A DNA stretch of 64,000 nt from Thermothelomyces thermophilus ATCC 42464 (GCF_000226095.1 NC_016474.1:1674001-1738000); one strand, 5' to 3'. Counted from the first letter of the stretch, positions 43,077 to 55,339 are shown. A program made the numbers and translations. Notes: generated by a model not told the origin, from the letters alone.

Positions 43077-44692
43077 GCGCAAACCTCGGACTCTCTCCTC
43101 CCCGGACGGGATGGCGGATGGACGGGACTTGTACAGGACAGACTGTCATTGAGACGGGCGGTACAAGGTAGGGGGCAGCGAACTAGGCATCAAATGTTCT
43201 CTGATGCAGGCACGGAACCAAGCGTAAAGGCACGTTGGTGTCTCTTCCTTTCCCCCTTTCCCGTCGTGTCTCGTTTCTTCTTCTTCTTTTTTTCTTATGT
43301 TATAGCCGAGACGGAAAGCGTTTCCATTTACCTTGCTTGCTCAGGTTGGCTTGATTTTATCCCCCACCCTTTGATATGGATATGGGCAGCATTATTACTG
43401 GTGGCGCATTGGTTCCACAAATCTCCTTTGTTGTTGATGTCTCTGCATGAAGGTCAATAAGATGAGACAAGAAGATATGATACCGATTGCATCAATTCTT
43501 TCTGCTTTCTTGATCATGGAGATAGACGTTGTTCCGATGGGATGAGGGAGATTGACAAGAGGAATGGAAAACATACTATGAGACGCACATGCAACACCGT
43601 TATACCCTCCCCTCCTCCCCCCCCCCCCCTTTCTTTGTACATGCACTGAAACAAGCGATTTATGTTTCCGTTTTCCCAGTGCAAGTCTCCGACATTGTTT
43701 CGCCCAGGCTCTCTTTCCCCATGTACTAGTAGTACCTTCTCAACCTTGTGCGGCAGGAAGTCCGTTAGGGTACGTACTGACGGCAACCGCGAGTGATTAC
43801 CTGGTAGTTGAATGCCGCGGAGGGACGCCCGGGTCTCAGATCCTCATTTCTTTCCACACACATCATGCCTGCTGCCACGGCATATCATTACTATCGTTAC
43901 CTGCGCCATGCACTGTTTCGGTGAAGATGTCAGGATATGGAGAAGCCGTAAAATGGCAACGTTGCCGCCGCGCTGCTTTGGAGATTGGAGAAAGTCAACG
44001 CATGACCGATGGCCGACTGATACCCTCCCGAGGGAGAATTTCGCCGGCCAAAGTAACTAACGCGTCGATAAACGTTAGCAGACCGGGACGAGGGAGCCAT
44101 ACTGGGCGTACACGGCCCACGGCCCTTTGATATTGAGGGAGCACGCACGAAGTCAGCGCAGCCCGGCGTGGATAAGTATTATATATGTCTCTAGGCGGAT
44201 GCCCGTTCTCTGATCTGGATAAGGTCCCCATGGTGCTTGTCGCTGAGTCCATTCTTGAACTATGTACCACAGGGCAGCAGAGAAAATTGTGGAGGGAGAA
44301 AAAAAAAACCGGCTGTGATCGATCGTCCCGTGTGATTACTACAAACCTTGATTGCACTTTCCACACACCCACCTCCAACTGAAAAAGCAAGGTGTATATA
44401 AAAGGAAAGAGGACCAACTCAATGACATCTCCCGAAATGGTCGGCTCCCATGGTCGCCCAACAATTCTCGGCACCTACCCTTCCTCTTTGTTCCTTCATC
44501 GTGGCTCTTTGCCTCGCCGTCCACCCTCTGGAGATGGTAGAGTCGCCTCCGACGACAACAACAACGACTGCCGTCCCCGATCCACCCCAGCAAAGGCCCT
44601 CTCAACGCCGTGCCTTGCTCGCAACATCTGAGACCCGCCCTCGGCCGAGTCTATGATGACCTGATCTATAAACATCATCATTATCATCATCG
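43077..44692. other. Convergent 3' region, PAS kinase to pheromone receptor
   Basis: No gene is supported over 1.6 kb. Small overlapping frames on both strands lack domains. A C-rich run is at 43616-43629, and the right end carries an ATC/ATT-rich stretch next to the receptor stop codon. Confidence 0.45.
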
Positions 44693-44717
44693 TTAGTTGT
44701 CATCCCCATCAGTACCA

Positions 44718-44748
<31 letters not shown>

Positions 44749-46999
44749 GAAGAGGAGGAGCGGGAGCAGGAGCAAGAGACAACGTCGGCGCCGGCCGACA
44801 TACCTCCCCCTCCCCCTCCTCAGCCTCCTCCCCTGCCGGACCCAGCTCGGCAGACTGCCGCGCGATGCGCGTCTCGACCAGCACCACGCCCTCGCTCACC
44901 TCCCGATCCTCCCTCCCCGCCTTCCTCCGCCACCACATCCGCCTCCGTTCCCGCTTCCCCGCCCTTTCTGCTCTCCCCGTCTGCTCTGGCGGGTCCCTCG
45001 CCGCGTCGTCGTCATGCTCGTGGTGGTGGTCGTCGGCTGCCCAGACGCGCGTGTCGACCTGTGCTAGTGCCAGCGCTGTACGAGACGTGCCTACGGTGGC
45101 GGCGTTGGTGGTGGTAGGGAGGCTTGCCATTTCTGTTGTTGGGGCGGGTGTCATGATTGGGAAGGTGGTTGTATATTGGTCTCGGTCCTGTGTTGTGCGG
45201 GAGGGGGTGAGGAAGGAGGAGGAAGAAGAGGGGGAGGGATTAGAAAAATCCGTCATTGTAGCGGCACCGCAAGCTTGTGGCTGCGGCTGCGGCTGCGGCT
45301 GCTGCCGCCGTCCCTTTGTTTGGCAATGTGATAGAGAAGGGGTGTGAAACCTAGGGTGTGGTGACATGGCGTAGGACATGGGAAGGATGTGGAACGGGTC
45401 ACGGGTCGGGGGAGGCAGGCCGGCTTCGATCTGGGCCGTGGTGGTGTCGACTTCGGTAGCAGACAGGTCAGGCCAGGGGTTGTGCTGAGATGTGGAAGAG
45501 GCGGCCACGGTCCCCTGGGGGTAGGGGAGGGGATCGAGTTCACACATGGTAAAGTCTCTGGGCTCTCTTTGAGCCACGGAAGACGAGTGCCCTCTGCCGC
45601 TGCGGCTTTCCAGTGAGACCTGCTCCGTTGTGGGGAGAAGACCACCATGGCGGGTGGACGTTGAACTGCTAACGGGTGGGATGAAGGGTTAGCATAAAAA
45701 TGGACGATGTTTGGGTGCTTTGAGGGCGGGTATATATATATACCTTGTTCTCAGTACACTCTTGCCGCGCAGCGAGCGGGACAGTGAGCTCCAGCTGAAC
45801 CAAGAACCAGTGCCGCGTGTTGCGTGGGGCACGTATTCTTCCTTGAGCCTGGGGAAGACATAGCCCAGCCCCAGGGAGAGGAGCATCTCGCGGTACATGT
45901 TCAGGGCCTCCGGGGTGGTGCCAAAGGGGATGAAGACGACGATGCCGGCAACCTCGCCGATGTAGGCAATGTTCAGGGCAGTGAAGCTCATCCTGTCCGA
46001 CGTGGTGAAGGATATGAAGTAGACATTGAAGGGGTCTGGGCCGAAGTGGAGGGCGTCGAAGTCATAGGGCAGGCTCCAGGGGGCGCCTTCGACAATGTTG
46101 TCGAAGAGCAAGACCATGATGAGAGGCAAGACCACAATGATGCAAAAGAGAGTCATGAAGTAGAGCTTCTTCCTAACCCGGTCCTGCCTGGCCGCAGCGA
46201 TGCCGCCCTGGGAGCGGGCGATATCCCTGGTCGCTTTCTCGATCTTCCGATAGCGATAGAAGGCCAGAGCTGGAACGACAGTGAGCCAATGTCAAAGAAG
46301 GGAAAAAAAAAAGGGGGGAGGAGGAAGGGAAGAATGGTTCTTACCTGCCATGTAAGCCGCACCTACGGCAAAGACCGGGGTGGGCAGGATGTAAAATACC
46401 AGGTAGACCCAGTTGGGGTAGTAGACGGCACCGCATCCGACCAGGGTCGAGACGTTATAGCGACCAGAGGTGACGAAGTAGGTGAGGACGACCTGGATGA
46501 CGGGGACGGTGAAGATGACGAGGGCCGAGATGACGCGCTGGCGCCGCCTCTCGGAGCGGGTCAGCTTGACGGCGCGGTTGAGGGCGACCTTGGAGGCGAG
46601 GCCGCGCATGATCTCAAACATGCAAATGTTGAAGGCCGTGTGCATGGCGAAGAAGGTGTAGGTGAGGATGTCGCACCAGCCCTGGCCGGCCCACCAGCGC
46701 TCAACATTGTCGTCGCGCCAGATGAGCGCATTGACGACGGTGATGAGGTTCAGGACCAGGAGCATGACGCAGAGGACAGTGCCGCCAAACTCGCCGCTCC
46801 GCCACAGGAGGCGGGCGGGAACCCAGGTAACGAAGATGGAGACGAGGCCGAGGAAAACCCTGAAGAACAGGTTGGCCTGGAGGGCAGGAGACGTGTAAGG
46901 AGCACCAGCCCCGATGCGCTCGTCCGGGGTTGTTGTGAAGCCAAACTGGGCCCATCTGTTATCGCTGTTGGAGGACCCTGTACCGTTTGGCGAGGCCAT
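44693..46999 (-). CDS. STE3: Ste3-type (a-factor class) pheromone receptor
   Basis: Exons 46999-46345, 46269-45744 and 45668-44693 encode 718 residues. Seven membrane segments are visible, including FFRVFLGLVSIFVTWVPARL, LCVMLLVLNLITVVNALIW, the family hallmark WAGQGWCDI, VISALVIFTVPVIQVVLTYF, YLVFYILPTPVFAVGAAY, FMTLFCIIVVLPLIMVLLF and LNIAYIGEVAGIVVFIPFG. This is the GPCR for lipid-modified mating pheromone (pre-1 in Neurospora), coupling to the pheromone MAPK cascade at the plasma membrane. The C-terminal tail exceeds 350 residues and contains PQPQPQPQ and PAPAPAPA tracts encoded by hexanucleotide repeats (45283-45303 and 44717-44750). The last intron offers tandem acceptors TAG and CAG three bases apart, giving 718 or 717 residues. 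It is divergent from RIM1. Confidence 0.92.
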
Positions 47000-48594
47000 A
47001 GTGATGATGACCTGGGAAACTTGTAAAAGCCCGAGGCTGGCTCGGGACCTGATACGGTCAAACAGAGAGAAGGGTGAGGTGAGCGGCGTCGAATGAAGAT
47101 AAAAATTGCCTGAACAGCCCGGTCAACTTGAACGCAGAATTCGAGAAACACGAGGGTCCGGCGATGGTGAGGCGGTCATCATAAAGCAAAAAGGAATGCG
47201 GCGGCGAAGAGAGCGCCAGGGGAGGGCAGGATGGGCGACCCCATGGCTATTGCTATATTGCTGTATTGATCTGTTGCTCTGTTGTTTTATTGCTCTATTG
47301 CTCCGCTAGCTGAATGACCAGAGACAGTCCATTGAAGTTTGTTGTGACAACAGACGCTTGATACCACTGTGACGATGGTGTTGCAGGTGGTTCTGTGTGA
47401 GAAGCGCTGAATAACCTTATTGAAGCTCTATTCAAACCCCAAAAGGGAAAGGCTCACCAACGGCAGTGGGTTGAAACTGCCTAGAGTCCACAGAGAGTTC
47501 CTGCCCGCCGCTGGATGCGAACAGCCCGGCTCCTTGTAATTCAGGCTCCGACAAGAGGCTCATTTCTGACGAGCTCGACGCCGCTTTACGATGCATCGTG
47601 CCCCGAGAGTCTGAGTGCGACTTGCTTCTGCCAGTCTCGGATAGAAACAAGACACGTAACAACAACAGCTGATACATACATACGATATTAGGTATACAGC
47701 AGATGATCAGGTCTGTGATTCGTACAGTACACATATATATGCACTGGGTTGTACGGAAAGTATACAAGTACTCCGTATGTGCAGGCATATCTGGTGTAGA
47801 TAGGCCCGTATATTGTTTGTGTTCCGAGACACGGCCGACCAACGGCCCTCGACCGCACCCGCGCGGCTGCGCTTTTGCGCCTATCCTGCAAGATGCCAGT
47901 GGTGACGACGCAGCTACCCTGCTGCAGAGTGGAACCACAGTGGGTGATACTCTCGGTCCGGGGGGGGGGTTTGTTGTTTGTAAGGTATGAAGTACCGAGG
48001 TGTTGGCGGCAAGTGATCGGTTTGAGATCATGTCGCAGCTGTGCACCAACTGCAGCGCAGTACTATACAATAAAAACTCGCGGGAGAACGGAGTAATCAT
48101 CCATGTGCGTCTGAGAAATGGAAATGTGGAAATGTCCGGTACGACAACAGTAACAATTTCATTATTATTTAGATTCTCGACTATACTACCAACAAAGCAA
48201 TCCGTTCCCTCCGCAGCACGCAGTATCAGGCATCGGGCGTAGTCGTACTACCCAAGTGAACCAAGGTGGAGCCACACTGCAGCTTGAAACAGAAGGTGCA
48301 CAGTGGCTGAGGCTTTAGGCACCAGCCACGCACTGGATTAATGCGTTTGCGCGCATCGCTCAGGCGATCCAGACGCGACGGGACTAGGAAGCTCGCGCGT
48401 CACCAATTCAACAGCCCCTCTCGTCCTTCACCCAAGGTTTCTGGAGTATCAGGACGGCCACCGCAACGAAACACAGCGAACCCCCATCCCTGCATACTCT
48501 CCCCATTTCGATACGCAATTTCCGTCCAAACAATAAAACAACAACAACAACAACAACAACAAATAATAGAAAAATCAAATCAACAACCTCGAGC
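47000..48594. promoter_or_regulatory. Divergent upstream region between STE3 and RIM1
   Basis: The 1.6 kb holds both promoters. A 222-codon minus frame at 48100-47432 has no recognised domain and spans GTACTCCGTA and TACATA repeats, so it is not annotated. The sequence just before RIM1 contains an ACA/ACAACA repeat at about 48538-48562. No operator is claimed. Confidence 0.4.
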
Positions 48595-49272
48595 ATGTCG
48601 GCCTTCCTCCGCGCCGCATCCCGCGCCGCCGTCGCCCGGCCCGCTACGGTCGCCGCCGCCGCCGCGGCGCGCCCGTTCAGCTCGACGGGCGCGCGCCCCG
48701 TCGCTCGCATCACCATCGTCGGCAACCTGGCCGACTCGCCCGAGCTGCGCGCCTCGAGCACCGGCCGCGAGTACCTCCGGTACGCGGTCGCCAGCAACTC
48801 GGGCTCGGGCGAGAACCGCAAGACCAGCTGGTTCAACGTGAGCTGCTTCGACGAGGGCCCCCGCCGCGACTTCTTCCAGTCGCTCCCCAAAGGGTGCGTA
48901 TCTGCTTTTAGCCGACCCGGCGTTCCTTGGTGTACGTGCGTCTTTGTGTGTCTAGACATACTGATATGCTTGCATGACAGGACCTTGGTCCTGCTGGAGG
49001 GCGATGTCTCCATCTCCAACTATGTCGACGGCGAGGGCAAGCCCCGCCAGGGCCTGAACATCACACAACGTATGTCCCCCGCATTTCCCTTTTCCTTCCC
49101 TTTTTCTTTCTTTACTTTTTTTTTTTTTTTTTACCTTTTTTAACCCTCCCCCCGGCCCCCGGTTACTGCGCAGCTCATCGCGAAACGCATGCTGACATCC
49201 ACAGGAAACCTCGATGTTCTGCGCCGTCCCTATAACCCCCAGGTGGCCGAGGGCGGAGGCGCGCAGCAGTAG
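48595..49272 (+). CDS. RIM1: Mitochondrial single-stranded DNA-binding protein RIM1
   Basis: Exons 48595-48893, 48981-49069 and 49205-49272 encode 151 residues, the usual size. The first 30 residues (MSAFLRAASRAAVARPATV...) are rich in Ala and Arg with no acids, a clear mitochondrial presequence ending near RPFSSTGARP. An OB-fold SSB core follows: RITIVGNLADSPELR, GREYLRYAVASN, WFNVSCFDEG, TLVLLEGDVSISNYVDGEGK and LNITQRNLDVLRRPY. The protein coats single-stranded mitochondrial DNA and supports its replication. Intron 1 (87 bases) is a multiple of three and free of stops. Intron 2 carries a long T run. MTO1 follows on the same strand 640 bases away. Confidence 0.92.
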
Positions 49273-49914
49273 GCGGGCCGTTGGAGCCGTCTTCTGTTCG
49301 CATCAAGTCACTTGTATGGATCCAGGTCCAGAGTAAGATCTGGGATGGTACTCTCCTCTCCGCAGCCATGACCGGGGGTTCCGGGGTTGTTTCTCCGTGT
49401 CTGGGACATGTAGTATATTGTTAAATTGCCTCTCTAGTATTCCGTACTATATACCAATAATTTTCTTGCGTCCAGTACAAAACTCCATTCCAGTCTCGAA
49501 GATTGTCCGAGCCTTCGAGACTTGCTGCATCCCATCACGCATCACCACCGGGGATCCCGTATTTTCGAGTAATCCGTACCAGCCGATAGTACGGAGTGCG
49601 GAGTACGGAATCCTCAGAAAATAGTACAGATCCGAACATCGAGCGTTTCTCTACTGCGTAGTTGCCGAGACGATCGATTGCAGATTCAGGCCGGGGCCCA
49701 CCGCGGTGCGGCCCTATGTGGTAGTGTCATTAACGGGATTTATTCCGTATCCAGCAATGACTGCTCCGCTGCGGACCCCTACACAGTACTCCGTACACTG
49801 CCCTTGCATCGCTTATCGCTTATCGGTGATCGATTTTCTGTTCTTGCCGCATCCGCCATCTCAACCGCCCATCTTCTTCATAAAGACCTCGGTCGGTAGC
49901 AGAATCCTGACGCC
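49273..49914. other. Spacer between RIM1 and MTO1, dense in short repeats
   Basis: No gene is seen. Within 380 bases there are several TACGGAGTAC-related motifs: 49437-49450, about 49568-49580, the near-tandem stretch 49588-49613, and 49785-49798. This is the densest cluster of that motif in the window. Confidence 0.5.
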
Positions 49915-52159
49915 ATGACGAAGCTGTGGCTTCCCAGAGGCCTCAGTAGGCCGCTTCGGCGGCCAGTGCGCCGCAACGGAACGGGGATTTCCAAGCGGAG
50001 GACTTTTGCAACAGTCGGAACCGATTCGAGGTAAGAGAGACGCGATCCGGTCCATCTCATCATGGTGCTGACCATTTCCCTACCAATGCAGGCCGTTTGA
50101 TGTCGTCGTGATTGGCGGTGGCCACGCCGGCTCCGAAGCATGCGCCGCAGCAGCCCGCGCGGGCGCCCGAACCGCCCTCATAACGCCCTCCATTGACAAC
50201 CTTGGCGTCTGCTCGTGCAACCCGAGCTTCGGTGGCATCGGCAAGGGCACCATCCTGCGCGAGATCGACGCCCTGGACGGGCTGGCCGGACGCATCATCG
50301 ACAAGGCGGGCGTGCAGTTCAGGGTGCTGAACCGGAGAAAGGGTCCGGCCGTATGGGGGCCTCGCGCCCAGATCGACCGGGCCCTCTACAAGAAGCACAT
50401 GCGCGAGGAGCTCGAGGCGTACCCGAACCTGTCCATCGTCCTCGGCAGGGTATCCGACATTGTCATCGCCGACAACCACGACGACCCGGCCGCCGACGGC
50501 GCCAAGAGCAAGATCACGGGCGTGCGCCTCGAGTCGGGCGAGGTGCTGCCCACGAGCCAGGTCGTCATCACCACCGGCACCTTCCTGGGCGGCGAGATCC
50601 ACATCGGCCTCGAGGCCTACCCGTCCGGCCGCATGGGCGAGCAGGCGACGTTCGGCCTGAGCAAGTCGCTCCGCGACGCCGGCTTCCAGCTCGGCCGCCT
50701 CAAGACGGGCACCCCCCCGCGCATCGCCAAGGACAGCATCGAGTGGGACATACTCGAGGAGCAGCGCGGCGACGAACCGCCCGTGCCCTTCAGCTACCTC
50801 AACGACGCCGTCGCCGTCCAGGACCAGCTCCTCTGCTACGCGACCTACACCAGCCCGGCCACGCACGACATTGTGCGCGCCAACCTGGACAAGACGATCC
50901 ACATCCGTGAGACGGTCAAGGGGCCCCGCTACTGCCCCTCGCTCGAGTCCAAGGTGATCCGCTTCGGCGACCGCGAGCGGCACATCGTCTGGCTCGAGCC
51001 CGAGGGTTTCGACAACGACGTCATCTACCCCAACGGGCTCAGCATGACGGTGCCCGCCGACGCGCAGCTGCAGCTCCTCCGCACCATCCGCGGCCTCGAG
51101 AAGGCCGAGATGCTGCAGCCCGGCTACGGCGTCGAGTACGACTACGTCGACCCCCGCAGCCTCAAGCGCACGCTCGAGACCAAGGCGATCCGCGGCCTCT
51201 ACCTGGCCGGCCAGATCAACGGCACCACGGGCTACGAGGAGGCCGCGGGCCAGGGCATCATCGCCGGCATCAACGCCGGCCGCGCCGCCCGCTCGCTGCC
51301 GGGCGTCTCCCTCTCGCGCGCCGACGGCTACATCGGCGTCATGATCGACGACCTCGTCACCAAGGGCGTCTCGGAGCCCTACCGCATGTTCACCTCGCGC
51401 TCCGAGTTCCGCCTCAGCGCCCGCGCCGACAACGCCGACTCCCGCCTGACCCCGCTCGGCCGCGAGTGGGGGGTCGTCTCGGACGCCCGCTGGCGCCGCT
51501 TCCGCGACGACGCCCAGCGCCGCGCCGACCTCCGCCGCATCCTGCGCGACACCGTCCTGAGCGCCGAGGCCTGGCGCCGCCTCGGCGTCCCCGTCCTGAC
51601 AAACGAGTCCGACGGCGGCGGCGGCAAGCGCCGCGACGGCTGCGAGGTGCTCCGCCTGCCGGGGGTGCTTCCCGAGCACCTGACGTCGCGCATCCCCGGG
51701 GTGAACGACGCCGAGTTCCCCGCGCGCGTGCGCGAGCGCGTGGCCATCGAGGTCGTCTACGAGCCCTACGTGCGCATGCAGGCCGCCGAGGCCGCCCGCC
51801 TGCGCCGCGACGAGGACCTCCGCCTCCCGGGCGACCTCGACTACTCCGCCATCTTCGGCCTCTCCATCGTCGAGAAGGCCGCCCTCTCCCGCGCCCGCCC
51901 CGAGACCATCGCGCAGGCCCGCCGCATCGAGGGCGTCACCCCCGCCGGGCTCGTCAAGCTGCTCGGCCACGTCAGGCGCTCGCAGAGGCGAGGGCCGACG
52001 CCGCCGCCGCCGCCGCCGCGGAGCGAGCAGCAGCAGCAGCAGCAGCAGCGGGAGGGGGCAGGGGCAGCAGCACCGGCAGCGGCATTGGAAGGGTTGGATC
52101 TCACCGGGGCGGAGGACCTGGAGACGCTGGATGCCAAGAGCAGGGTTGCCGACCTGTGA
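49915..52159 (+). CDS. MTO1: Mitochondrial tRNA U34 modification enzyme MTO1 (MnmG/GidA family)
   Basis: Exons 49915-50030 and 50092-52159 encode 727 residues. The first exon is a basic mitochondrial presequence ([20 protein letters not shown]). The FAD-binding motif [14 protein letters not shown] (Gly47, Gly49, Gly52) is followed by [13 protein letters not shown] with the conserved cysteine (Cys81), [10 protein letters not shown], the [17 protein letters not shown] motif and [18 protein letters not shown]. The C-terminal helical domain includes [21 protein letters not shown] and [16 protein letters not shown]. With MSS1 the family installs the 5-carboxymethylaminomethyl-type group on the wobble uridine of mitochondrial tRNAs. 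After the normal family end there is an unusual tail of about 60 residues with a Pro6 run and a Gln8 run. Coding GC at third positions is extremely high compared with neighbours. Confidence 0.95.
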
Positions 52160-52751
52160 AGCCGGCGCTGAGCATGGTGAACCGGGGCGGTACATGGGGG
52201 TTGGTTGTCTTGTCACGATAAGAGATGATGTTGATGATGATTTTGTGTTTGTGTATAAAAAAAATAATTAGCGCTGCGGAGATTGTTTTTTTTTTTTGGG
52301 AGGTTTAGATAGATACATTGTTTTTTTGTTTTACATGGTCTGCCTTCCCCCAGGTCGCCTGTATTTATCTCGTTCATTGGAAGACGGAGCAGAGGTCATT
52401 GAAGCGATCGGGGAAAAGGAAAAAACGGGCGGGCCATGTTGTAGCATAATTAGTTTCTTTTTTACTTTTTTTGTTTGCTTGCGCCAGCCAGGGTGTTCGA
52501 AGGCTGGGTGATTGCCTGCTGATACCGCGACGCCAACGCCGCAGACACGTTTTTTATATGTACAAGTACAGGTAAAGAAAGTCCACAGGACTCGGAATCT
52601 CGCAGAGTTGCTCCCCCACATCCCCCCTCAGCTCCCGGTATCAAGGGAGCTGCCATGAAAGTTGGCAAGAGTCAAGTATGCGCTCTGCCGTGTTGTCTTG
52701 CAGGCACCATACGAGCGGGGGAAATAAAGATTGATGTTCTTCCCAAGTGCG
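52160..52751. other. Convergent 3' region of MTO1 and CRD1
   Basis: No gene is seen. The region has A and T homopolymers (about 52257-52268, 52288-52298, 52319-52332, 52458-52475) typical of fungal 3' flanks. Confidence 0.5.
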
Positions 52752-54108
52752 TCACCGAGCATCTGTCTTCTTGTCCTCCGCTCTCTTCGCCTCAGCCTTC
52801 TTCTCCTCGACCTCCTGCGGCGTCAGGATCCTGACGGCGTCCTTGCTGTAGACATAGCTAGCGCCGCTCCAGATGGTTGTCGTCGCGACGACGTACCTGC
52901 GCTTGCGTTAGCTGACAGCGACACTTAAAAGGAAGAGAGAAAAAAAAAGTGGGGGGGAGGGGGAATGGGCCGCGACGTACTGCAGGATGCCCAGCGGCAT
53001 GCTCATATCCACGGCCGGGATCACGGGGGCGAGGGTGGTGAGTCCCATCAGGCCCAGCTGCAGTGCCGTGTTGTACTTGCTGATTTGGGTCGGATGCACC
53101 TCGGCCGAGGGTAGTGAGAAGTCCCAGTAGCGTGCAAAGGTCTTGGGGGGCGGCAGGGATATCCAGCGGTAGTAGATGGCCGAGATGGCCAGGCCGACGT
53201 CTCGACCGAGGATGATGACGGCAAGCCAGACTGTATCTCAATCAAGGCTGGTTAGCTAGCTGCGAGGCCGTAGCATGACGGGAATGGCGGGGACGGTCGT
53301 ACGCGGCAGGGCGCCCTTCATGGCCAGGGCGACCGTCAGCACCGTCATCAGCGTCTTGTCGGCCATGGGGTCGATGACGGTGCCGACGACCGTCTTGAGA
53401 TTCCAGCGGCGGGCGATCCAGCCGTCGAGTGCGTCGGTGATGCCGGCGTAGGCGAACAGGCTTAAGGCGGCGGCATGGTAGTCGTGCAGGATGCAGTACC
53501 CGATGAAGGGCGCGGCAACGAGGCGGGAGGCGGTTAGGATGTTAGGAATGGTGTATATGTTCTCACGCAGGTTCGCATTGGATACGGCGGGTATAATGTT
53601 GCGGATTGCGGCCGCGGGATCCCGCTTAGGCGAAGGGCTGGGTAGGAACGACGTCAGCGGCATGGGGACGGAGCAGATGGTGTGGACTTGAGGAAAAGGG
53701 GCTCCTCAGGTCTCGCGGCCCACGGAGAAGGGAACGGCGCGGGGATCCATACCTGCTCTCCGTCCTCAAGCCGGTCTCGGGTTTCTCGCTCTCGGAACCT
53801 TGCTGGCCATCGCGGCTCCTCGACCGGGTCGAGGCGACGAACCATTGCGCGCTTGCAGGAGATGGGATTCCTGTCAGAAGCCCAAGACGACTTGCCCTTG
53901 CCCTCACCAAGCGAGCTGATCCCGGACGCCATAAGGAGCTCTGCTGCCACAGCGCTCTACTACTGCTCAGACACCGCGCGCCCCCGACGTTGGGGCCTCC
54001 ACAGAGACCCGTCGCCACACTCCTTAGCAAGCCCGCCTTCCCAGCGCCAATGGGGACGCCATGCCATAGCCCGGCAGAGGCCGGTGTCGTGGACAATAAC
54101 AACAACAT
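52752..54108 (-). CDS. CRD1: Mitochondrial cardiolipin synthase CRD1
   Basis: Exons 54108-53753, 53637-53303, 53230-52981 and 52896-52752 encode 361 residues in consistent phase. Exon 1 is a long mitochondrial targeting region (MLLLLSTTPAS... GGARCLSSSRALWQQ). The CDP-alcohol phosphotransferase motif is complete: Asp187-x2-Asp190-Gly191-x2-Ala194-Arg195-x8-Gly204-x3-Asp208-x3-Asp212 (TDALDGWIARRW ... GTVIDPMADK). Hydrophobic helices flank it, for example LSLFAYAGI, LWLAVIILGRDVGLAISAIYY and LGLMGLTTLAPVIPAV. Eukaryotic Crd1 joins CDP-diacylglycerol and phosphatidylglycerol to make cardiolipin at the inner membrane. PGP synthase Pgs1 is excluded by the single CDP-alcohol motif and lack of HKD motifs. 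The charged end EVEEKKAEAKRAEDKK is typical. A start further upstream is not needed. Confidence 0.9.
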
Positions 54109-55339
54109 GGTCGTCGTGCGCGTGCCCCGATGACACGGTGTCGCCTCTCAATGCAATGCTTCCCGGTCGTTCCTCGACTGCTCAATAAAGCCAGACCCTG
54201 AGCCTCGCAAATGGACCCCGAGCTTCGGCACCGTTCCAAAGCAAAAGCTGAGCGTTGAAGGCGCGCAGAGAAGGCGCGCAGAAAAGGCTCCCGTTTCTTT
54301 GTGGGGAGCCGACTGGACTTGGCGTGCCGGATCTCTGGTCACTGCTTGCTTCGCGCGGAATATGCGGGTCCCCGATGCAGCTTCGATGACGACCCTTTTT
54401 GCCCGCGACAAAGCTGACGGTTTCTGCGAGCTGCCGAGTCTCTGCGGGCAACTCGCTCCCGGCAAAGTGGTTCCAGGGGTGGCGAGAACCTCTTTCACGG
54501 CGTGTGTCTCGGGTATGTATGTATGTACAGTACAGTAATGAAGGAGGAACTCTCCCGGGGCCCCTACCAATTGGAACGCTGCGGTTCCTCGCCCCGCGAC
54601 TGCCTGCTGCCGAGAACGCGTGGACGGGAGGAAGGAATGACTGGGGCAATTGAGCGCAAGGCTGCCGGTCTTATTTCAACATGATCGATTGGTTCGTCTC
54701 TTATATGAGAAGTAGAAAGGTCTAAGAGCGTTAAGTGGATGCTGGCTGGGGTCCGGCACGTGAGCTCGGGCGGGTTGTCTTGGGTTGCGCGTAAAGAAGT
54801 TGATGCTTGGACGTTGAATTGGAGAAAAAAACGGCAGGGGGGAAAAGTGGGGCGCCCAACCCCGATAACCACGTGGGCAACTGCCGAGGCGATGGAACAT
54901 TATTGCACAGAGCTCCAGGACCCCAGGTTCCAGGCTCCACTGCTAGGGCTGAGGACATGCAATCATCCGCAGCTCCCACGACAGCTCGGGCTCCCCCCGA
55001 CCGAGTAGCGCAGCGCTTGGCGCTAGGTTAGATCACGCTGGAAACGCGGTCGACGACAGGCCCAGATCAGGCACTGATTCCACGCTCGTCGGAAGATAAG
55101 AGCATCTAACTTAGCGCTCGGACATCTGAAATTTCCTTACGGCAACGAGTAGGTATCACCAACTAAAGAACAAGGGCTTACTAGAGATATAGAGACACAA
55201 GCAAAAGGGTATCAATTATCCGCCATCTAGAAACGCCTTAAACCAAGCATCGTTTATCGTATTCCTTTTATTCCCCGTTCACCATCTCCCATCCCGACAC
55301 CAGAACAAAAAAAAACAAAAAAGGAACCGCTTCTCTTCC
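54109..55339. other. Intergenic, CRD1 promoter and WOPR-gene 3' side
   Basis: No gene is supported; overlapping small frames on both strands lack domains. A TGTATGTATGTACAGTACAG stretch lies near 54512-54536. Confidence 0.45.

Noticed and set aside
47432-48100. 222-codon minus frame between STE3 and RIM1
   Set aside because: Runs across TACATA and GTACTCCGTA repeats, has no domain and lies in the shared promoter region.
50060-52216. 718-codon minus frame, the second longest open frame in the window
   Set aside because: Antisense of MTO1; its openness follows from extreme GC at third codon positions. It is Val/Gly/Ala/Asp-rich and lacks any motif.
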